A model generated the notes under the pieces. The model saw only the letters and a list, made by a program, of their open reading frames with translations, had not been told where the DNA came from and searched no databases. Positions 59,365-64,000 of a stretch of 64,000 nt of DNA are shown here, piece by piece. Made by a program: the position numbers and the translations under genes. Position 1 is the stretch's first letter. Every line of letters starts with the position of its first letter. The stretch covers positions 62,001 through 126,000 of the forward strand of contig NZ_LJSI01000052.1 in assembly GCF_001305295.1 (NCBI RefSeq), written 5' to 3'. The stretch comes from Neptunomonas antarctica. Its GTDB lineage: Bacteria; Pseudomonadota; Gammaproteobacteria; Pseudomonadales; Balneatricaceae.

Positions 59365-60212
59365 GGCAGTGGTCTATCTGAAACCAGCACAACCACCCAT
59401 TGATTCTGCTTAAGCACCGAAGGAGCCAGCGCGCCAACAGAGGCTACTGTCACACCTGATATATCATTGCTGTTTAATAACTGGCGCAACTGTTCGGATT
59501 TTGTTTCTGCCAGCGTCTTAGCAGATGCCAACGTATCACCCCTATGATGCACCACCAGCACAATCTCCGACGTATCACTTTTAAGCTGATCTACCAGCGC
59601 TTTTAACAAGTCCATATCAGGAAGCGTATTCTCTGAAAGCTGAACATAACCATCGTTCTTTACAACAGCAGTCATGCGTGCGGCTAAATCAGTTTCAAGT
59701 ATATCGATATGCGCATAAACCCTGTGAGTACCCCGCTCAACAGTATAAATTGCGACCGTGACGCCTGGTAATTGCGCGGCCAGATAATACTGCGAGTGCT
59801 CCACGCCATACAGCCTCGAATAACCAAACACGCTATTCGCCCAATAATTACTACCGCCACACTCTCTTCCATTACAGGCAAAGAGTTTCTCTGCATTGCG
59901 CCGTTCCAGCTGAGCTGCAAAATACTTCATGATATTACGGGTGGTATTTCCCTCAGGTATCCGGTAACTGATACGAGTAAGACTCCCTGTTAAACGCATC
60001 TCGCGCTCAGGACCTTCCACACCATTAACCACCTCAATACCGCCTAACGGCAATGAATAATCAGATAATGGCTGCCGCTGATAATTGACAATCGACGAAC
60101 CTCGAAACCGACTGAGTAAATTATCATCAGCAGATCCGGCAACATCGTCTTCAGCCAGCGCAATCGATGAACACACTACTAATATGAAAGAAAAAATTCT
60201 TGTTAACCACAT
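59361..60212 (-). CDS. DUF4892 exported protein
   Basis: This 283-residue protein has a signal peptide (about 1-20, ending SIALAED) and matches the DUF4892 family. Features are RISYRIPEGNTTRNIMKYFA, a cysteine pair (FACNGRECGGSNYWANSVF) and an OmpA-like C-terminal region at about 190-280 (VLVVHHRGDTLASAKTLAET). It is periplasmic or outer-membrane associated. It is coupled to the downstream patatin-like gene; function unknown. Confidence 0.85.
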   Translation of the reverse strand: MWLTRIFSFILVVCSSIALAEDDVAGSADDNLLSRFRGSSIVNYQRQPLSDYSLPLGGIEVVNGVEGPEREMRLTGSLTRISYRIPEGNTTRNIMKYFAAQLERRNAEKLFACNGRECGGSNYWANSVFGYSRLYGVEHSQYYLAAQLPGVTVAIYTVERGTHRVYAHIDILETDLAARMTAVVKNDGYVQLSENTLPDMDLLKALVDQLKSDTSEIVLVVHHRGDTLASAKTLAETKSEQLRQLLNSNDISGVTVASVGALAPSVLKQNQWVVVLVSDRPLP

Positions 60213-60270
60213 GTACAGACAACCTTTTTATACTTTTAATGAGTTAGAATATTTTTTATAAAAAATGCAA

Positions 60271-61107
60271 TCAATGGCTATTTTTAATATCTTCCGCAAT
60301 ACTTCTGGCTGCCGCTGACTCAAGATGCAAATGATGATTACCTTGCAACCGAACAATTTCCACGTCCGAAATAAGCTTCACCCGCTCACCCCATAAGTCA
60401 TCATATATACCAGTATCACCCAGATAAAGCCTGACCGGCACAGTAATAGCTTGCAGAAAAGCACCTACCTGAGACTCACTCATGCGTAAAAGCGAAGGCA
60501 ACATAAGCCCGCGATCACTTCTCCATATATATCCTTCAGGCGTTTGCTTTAACCCTCTGTCTATTAACCATTCAGCAGCTTGTCTGTTAACCGGCCAACG
60601 GCCACTCATACGAACATCGATGGCTGATTCTTTATTCGGATAGGGTCTGAGTTTTTTAGCCTTCATCTTGCTACGCTTAGTAATCGCATCAGCCATGAGC
60701 ACAGGCAGCTCCGCAGCCTCGTAAACGAGCGGAGCCAAACCTTCAATAAGAAATAGTTTTTCAACCCTCTCGGGAAAAGCACCCGCAAATAACGTAGCAA
60801 TACTGGCACCCATTGAATGCCCTAGCAATGTGACTTTTTCCAAACCAAGCTGATCTATTATCGCCAGCACATCGCTGACATTATCCCAGATATAATAAGG
60901 CATAGACGCCGGACGATGATCAGTATAACCATGCCCCATTAAATCTAACGCTATGAAGTGATAATCGTCAAAGTGCTGTCGCATTTCATTAAAGGTAGCT
61001 GCATTATCCAGCCATCCATGCAATGCCACGATGACACGCGACTGCCCTACACCCGATTCAAGTGCATGCAGTACCAATTCGTCTAGTTTAAATTGTCTTT
61101 CATTCAT
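60271..61107 (-). CDS. alpha/beta hydrolase
   Basis: This 278-residue serine hydrolase has an oxyanion HGWLDNAATF, the nucleophile elbow LLGHSMGAS at about 95-103 and the catalytic histidine near the C-terminus (LQGNHHLHLE). The overall pattern resembles the YbfF/serine hydrolase-like group. Substrate unknown. It sits between sixA and the DUF4892 gene in a minus-strand run. Confidence 0.88.
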   Translation of the reverse strand: MNERQFKLDELVLHALESGVGQSRVIVALHGWLDNAATFNEMRQHFDDYHFIALDLMGHGYTDHRPASMPYYIWDNVSDVLAIIDQLGLEKVTLLGHSMGASIATLFAGAFPERVEKLFLIEGLAPLVYEAAELPVLMADAITKRSKMKAKKLRPYPNKESAIDVRMSGRWPVNRQAAEWLIDRGLKQTPEGYIWRSDRGLMLPSLLRMSESQVGAFLQAITVPVRLYLGDTGIYDDLWGERVKLISDVEIVRLQGNHHLHLESAAARSIAEDIKNSH

Positions 61108-61147
61108 AACGATAAAGTAGCAGAGCTTTAGACATAAAGCTTCTGAA

Positions 61148-61597
61148 TTATAGAGGCAAACGGATCGCGGATGCTCTACCCGGCCAGAGTATGTCTAATA
61201 CGACTAACTGCCCTGGTAATAGAGGCTCAGGTGAACGAATGTCACCCTCAATAAGGAAAGGTACCGCATAACCAATAAGCGGCTGATGCGTGACTACCAA
61301 CAGATTTTCAACCCAGTGCTCTTCTAACGCGAGCATGGCATCATTGACAGAAGCTTCTGGAGACCAACGGTCATCGATTACGAGATCGGCACCAGGCTTA
61401 CATGCTTTAAGTAACAACGCGGCGGTTTGTCTGGCACGAAAGTATGAACTACAAACAACCTTATCAACCCTTGCCAGATTTTTCTCATAACGGGCCATCT
61501 GCTCCCCGATATACACAACACCTGACTCGGTTAGAACGCGTTCACTATCACTGGGAGCATCCCAGCCGGCCTCACCGTGACGCATCAGAATTAACAT
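61148..61597 (-). CDS. sixA: phosphohistidine phosphatase SixA
   Basis: This 149-residue histidine phosphatase has LMRHGEAGW at the N-terminus and the second conserved histidine in VTHQPLIGY. SixA removes phosphate from phosphohistidine, for example in ArcB or the nitrogen phosphotransfer system in E. coli. Its start codon abuts the gpsA stop. Confidence 0.92.
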   Translation of the reverse strand: MLILMRHGEAGWDAPSDSERVLTESGVVYIGEQMARYEKNLARVDKVVCSSYFRARQTAALLLKACKPGADLVIDDRWSPEASVNDAMLALEEHWVENLLVVTHQPLIGYAVPFLIEGDIRSPEPLLPGQLVVLDILWPGRASAIRLPL

Positions 61598-62629
61598 TTA
61601 TACAGCGTCTCTTGGCAAGACAAACTCCACATCTGAACTTTGCTCATTCATCATCAACGCCTTAACGACTTCTTTTACAGGCGCACCGTTAAAAACAACT
61701 TCATACAAGCCAGAGACCAGCGGCATATAAATCTGCATTTCGTCGGCTTTGACTTTGATGATCCGAATCGTATTAACACCTTCAGCAACCTCACCCAAAG
61801 ACTCTACAGCCTCTTCAAGTGTTTTACCGCCACCTAACGCAAAGCCCACCCGATAGTTCCTACTCAAAGGAGACGAACAGGTAACAATCAAATCTCCAAC
61901 GCCGGACAGCCCTAAAAATGTCATGGGATTAGCACCCATACTCACCGCAAACCGGCTCATTTCCGCCAGACTTCGGGTTAACAGCATACTTTTAGTATTT
62001 TCACCCACACCTAACGCGGCACTTAGCCCTGCCGCTATGGCATAGATATTTTTAAGCGTGCCGCCTAATTCAACGCCATACATATCAGAACTGGCATACA
62101 CCCTAAAGTAAGACTGATGCAATGCCGATTGTACCTGCGTACGCAAATCTTCGTCATCACTTGCAATCACGGTAGCCGTGAGCTGATGCAAAGCGACTTC
62201 TTTGGCTAAATTCGGCCCACTCAAGACGCCAACCTTGGCATCGGGTAATTCATCCTTAAGAATCTGACTCATCAAGCTAAAGGACTCTCCCTCGATACCT
62301 TTAGTGGTACTGATAACCCGCTGACCCGCCGGCATGAAAGGCTTTGCCAACTGCACAACAGAACGAAAACTCTGACTCGGTATGGATACAAATACCAAGC
62401 ACGCATCCTTAAGAGCCATCTCAATATCGGTTGTTGCGCAAAGCGATTCAGACAGCGGGTAATCAGGCAGATAACGAGAGTTAACATGCAGCCGGTTAAT
62501 CTCTTCGGCTCTTGCAGCATTACGCATCCACTGCGAAACCTGAATCCCCTTTTCAGCCATGATATTAGCGATCACAGTGCCAAAACTACCACCACCTAAC
62601 ACCGCAACTTTCTGCTGCACTGCTTTCAT
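61598..62629 (-). CDS. gpsA: NAD(P)-dependent glycerol-3-phosphate dehydrogenase
   Basis: This enzyme makes sn-glycerol-3-phosphate for phospholipid synthesis. It is 343 residues. It has [20 protein letters not shown] (Rossmann), [21 protein letters not shown], the catalytic-lysine block [17 protein letters not shown] and [20 protein letters not shown]. It is in a run with sixA downstream and a small membrane protein upstream. Confidence 0.96.
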   Translation of the reverse strand: MKAVQQKVAVLGGGSFGTVIANIMAEKGIQVSQWMRNAARAEEINRLHVNSRYLPDYPLSESLCATTDIEMALKDACLVFVSIPSQSFRSVVQLAKPFMPAGQRVISTTKGIEGESFSLMSQILKDELPDAKVGVLSGPNLAKEVALHQLTATVIASDDEDLRTQVQSALHQSYFRVYASSDMYGVELGGTLKNIYAIAAGLSAALGVGENTKSMLLTRSLAEMSRFAVSMGANPMTFLGLSGVGDLIVTCSSPLSRNYRVGFALGGGKTLEEAVESLGEVAEGVNTIRIIKVKADEMQIYMPLVSGLYEVVFNGAPVKEVVKALMMNEQSSDVEFVLPRDAV

Positions 62630-62649
62630 GTTAAAACCCTTATCACAGT

Positions 62650-62886
62650 TTATTCATCGTTCTTATGCTGATCAACGATACTATCCAACAGCCTATCGAT
62701 ACCTTTAAATATAAAGATAATAAAGCTATAAGACACTACCGATACCGCCAGGAAAAGCAACAATTGTGTTACGTCTCCTGTTCGTTGAAAACCAGCCACA
62801 GCAAAAACAGCAAACAACGCGCTAATTACAATCGCTAATATCCGTGCAATTAAACGCGTTTTATGCCGATCTTCAGACACCTTCAT
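62650..62886 (-). CDS. small two-helix membrane protein
   Basis: This 78-residue protein has two hydrophobic segments (about 14-31 and 40-60) and charged ends. I do not recognise its family; gpsA-linked small membrane proteins are seen in Pseudomonas relatives but the sequence is not clearly one of them. Its start overlaps the end of the helicase gene by 14 bp, so it is probably translated by coupling. Confidence 0.7.
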   Translation of the reverse strand: MKVSEDRHKTRLIARILAIVISALFAVFAVAGFQRTGDVTQLLLFLAVSVVSYSFIIFIFKGIDRLLDSIVDQHKNDE

Positions 62887-64000
62887 GAGTTTTCACATCA
62901 GTGTCATTGACTGCAGAGTCCTCTGCTTCAGCTACCTCTTTAGTAATCTCTTTGGTAACCTCTTCAGCCGAATCGACAATCGAATCAGTCGCCAGTTCTT
63001 CTGAACTATGCTCAACAACAGGCAAAGCCTCAGCAACGTCGCCTGAAACCTCTACAGGCACTTCTACAAGTACAACGTCAGAAACAGTCTCTAATACGAT
63101 ATCCGAAACATTTTCAGGTTCCTTCTCCACGGTGTCGACTAACACGTCAACCACAACAGATTCAGCCTGACCATCAGCAACAACCGCTTCGGCTTCTACT
63201 GTCTGCTTAGCCGACTCTGTTGAGGCAATATCATCTGCTACCTCGGCGCTATTGACCTGCTCAGCTTTTACCGGATCAACGTCAACTTGTTCCGTTTCGA
63301 CTTGTGCTATTTCAACAACAGGTTCGACTTCAACAACAGGCTCAGCTTCAGCGTCAACAACAGGCTCAACCAGAACCGGTGCCGGTGCCGGTGCCGGTGA
63401 TTGGACTTTAACGACAGCATCCGGATCGGCCAACAACTCTTCAGTTGGGTGAATACATTCCAACTTAACGCCTGTCTCCGCTTCTATTTCAGGAATCATA
63501 AAGGAGTCATTTTCACAGGCGAAGCAGATAGAAGTACCCGTAGCCCCTGCACGACCGGTACGACCGATACGGTGAACGTAATCCTCGGCATCTTCCGGCA
63601 ACTGATAATTGACTACATGCGTAACACCATCAATATGAATACCACGCCCGGCAACATCGGTCGCGACTAACACTTCGATCTTGCCACTTTTAAAGTCTTC
63701 GAGTGTTTTTACACGCTTGTGCTGTGGTATCTCACCTGACATTAGCGCGGCTTTGACACCATCACGCTTCAACCTTTCAGCAAGATCACGGGTTTCATGA
63801 CGTCGATTACCAAATACAATAACGCGCTCAATATTATTGATACGGATGTAGTTACGTAACAGTCTGTATTTCTCCTTACTGGCCACCAGAAAAACTTTCT
63901 GACTGATGTTATCCGTTGAACGGCGTTCAGCTTCAATCTCTATCTGAACAGGCTCATGTGTCCATTGACGCGCCAAATTCATAACATCATCGGTAAACGT
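62873..64000 (-). CDS. rhlB: DEAD-box RNA helicase, RhlB-like (N-terminus beyond window)
   Basis: The window holds the second RecA domain and a long tail. Motifs are [32 protein letters not shown] (motif V) and [12 protein letters not shown] (motif VI). Reading continues to the window edge as [13 protein letters not shown], matching RhlB helicases. After about residue 190 the tail (62.88-63.42 kb) is acidic and Val/Glu-rich, beginning with a PAPAPAP stretch, and probably disordered. RhlB works with RNase E in E. coli. The symbol is tentative. Confidence 0.82.
   Translation of the reverse strand, partial: TFTDDVMNLARQWTHEPVQIEIEAERRSTDNISQKVFLVASKEKYRLLRNYIRINNIERVIVFGNRRHETRDLAERLKRDGVKAALMSGEIPQHKRVKTLEDFKSGKIEVLVATDVAGRGIHIDGVTHVVNYQLPEDAEDYVHRIGRTGRAGATGTSICFACENDSFMIPEIEAETGVKLECIHPTEELLADPDAVVKVQSPAPAPAPVLVEPVVDAEAEPVVEVEPVVEIAQVETEQVDVDPVKAEQVNSAEVADDIASTESAKQTVEAEAVVADGQAESVVVDVLVDTVEKEPENVSDIVLETVSDVVLVEVPVEVSGDVAEALPVVEHSSEELATDSIVDSAEEVTKEITKEVAEAEDSAVNDTDVKTHEGV

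Noticed and set aside
62901-63170. Ser/Thr-rich plus-strand ORFs opposite the helicase tail
   Set aside because: Composition-driven shadows of the Val/Glu-rich tail.

Overview
The window is a stretch of chromosome from a marine-type gammaproteobacterium. The gene content and order (tig-clpP-clpX beside a tRNA-His/Leu block, cysS/folD, cysB with thrH, rluC divergent from rne, aroC-prmB divergent from smrB, and gpsA next to an RhlB-like helicase) resemble the Oceanospirillales/Pseudomonadales side of the class. Genus cannot be fixed from the sequence alone. Most of the window is ordinary core genome with moderate GC. The clear exception is a visibly AT-rich island at about 8.39-10.38 kb.

Layout. 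1-3.7 kb: the end of dadA, a divergent Lrp-type regulator and an NIT-domain chemoreceptor. 3.99-7.57 kb: a DUF523/DUF1722 protein overlapping a photolyase gene, then folX and folM. 7.6-11.6 kb: a degenerate metallo-beta-lactamase-fold protein, then a calcium/magnesium-type P-type ATPase gene that is broken. Its last 35 or so codons lie at 8285-8392 and its first third at 10379-11553. About 2 kb of AT-rich DNA carrying three small exported-protein genes sits between them. The surviving first third also carries two frameshifts. 11.8-19.0 kb: a YebC/YeeN-family protein, then a collinear envelope cluster (MacB-like ATPase, double-FtsX permease, HlyD-like adaptor, L,D-transpeptidase, Tat-exported DUF882/M15 peptidase). 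19.5-21.8 kb: a PhnD-like periplasmic protein abutting a membrane diguanylate cyclase. 21.8-29.2 kb: an RND pump and adaptor, a CBS-domain protein, yaeQ, a TIGR02647 protein and a 37-kDa nucleoid-associated protein.

29.2-39.2 kb: clpX, clpP, tig, tRNA-His, tRNA-Leu, tRNA-His, a cueR/copA copper-efflux pair with a textbook 19-bp-spacer promoter, tRNA-Arg, folD and cysS. The copper genes separate tRNAs that are usually close together. 39.3-44.4 kb: lipoproteins and a GT39-type glycosyltransferase/PAP2 phosphatase/methyltransferase operon. 44.6-50.3 kb: radD-like helicase, thrH, cysB, a chromosomal KfrA-like coiled-coil protein and rluC. 50.4-53.8 kb: rne with a long structured leader and an 8-unit, 39-bp repeat in its C-terminal tail. 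53.9-64 kb: speE, aroC, prmB, smrB, folE, an rssA-like patatin, a DUF4892 protein, an alpha/beta hydrolase, sixA, gpsA, a small membrane protein and the truncated end of an RhlB-like RNA helicase.

The best candidates for something unusual are the island that replaced the middle of the ATPase, the envelope-remodelling ABC/L,D-transpeptidase cluster, the KfrA-like protein translationally coupled to rluC, and the rne leader and repeat tail. No CRISPR array, transposase, integrase or prophage was seen.
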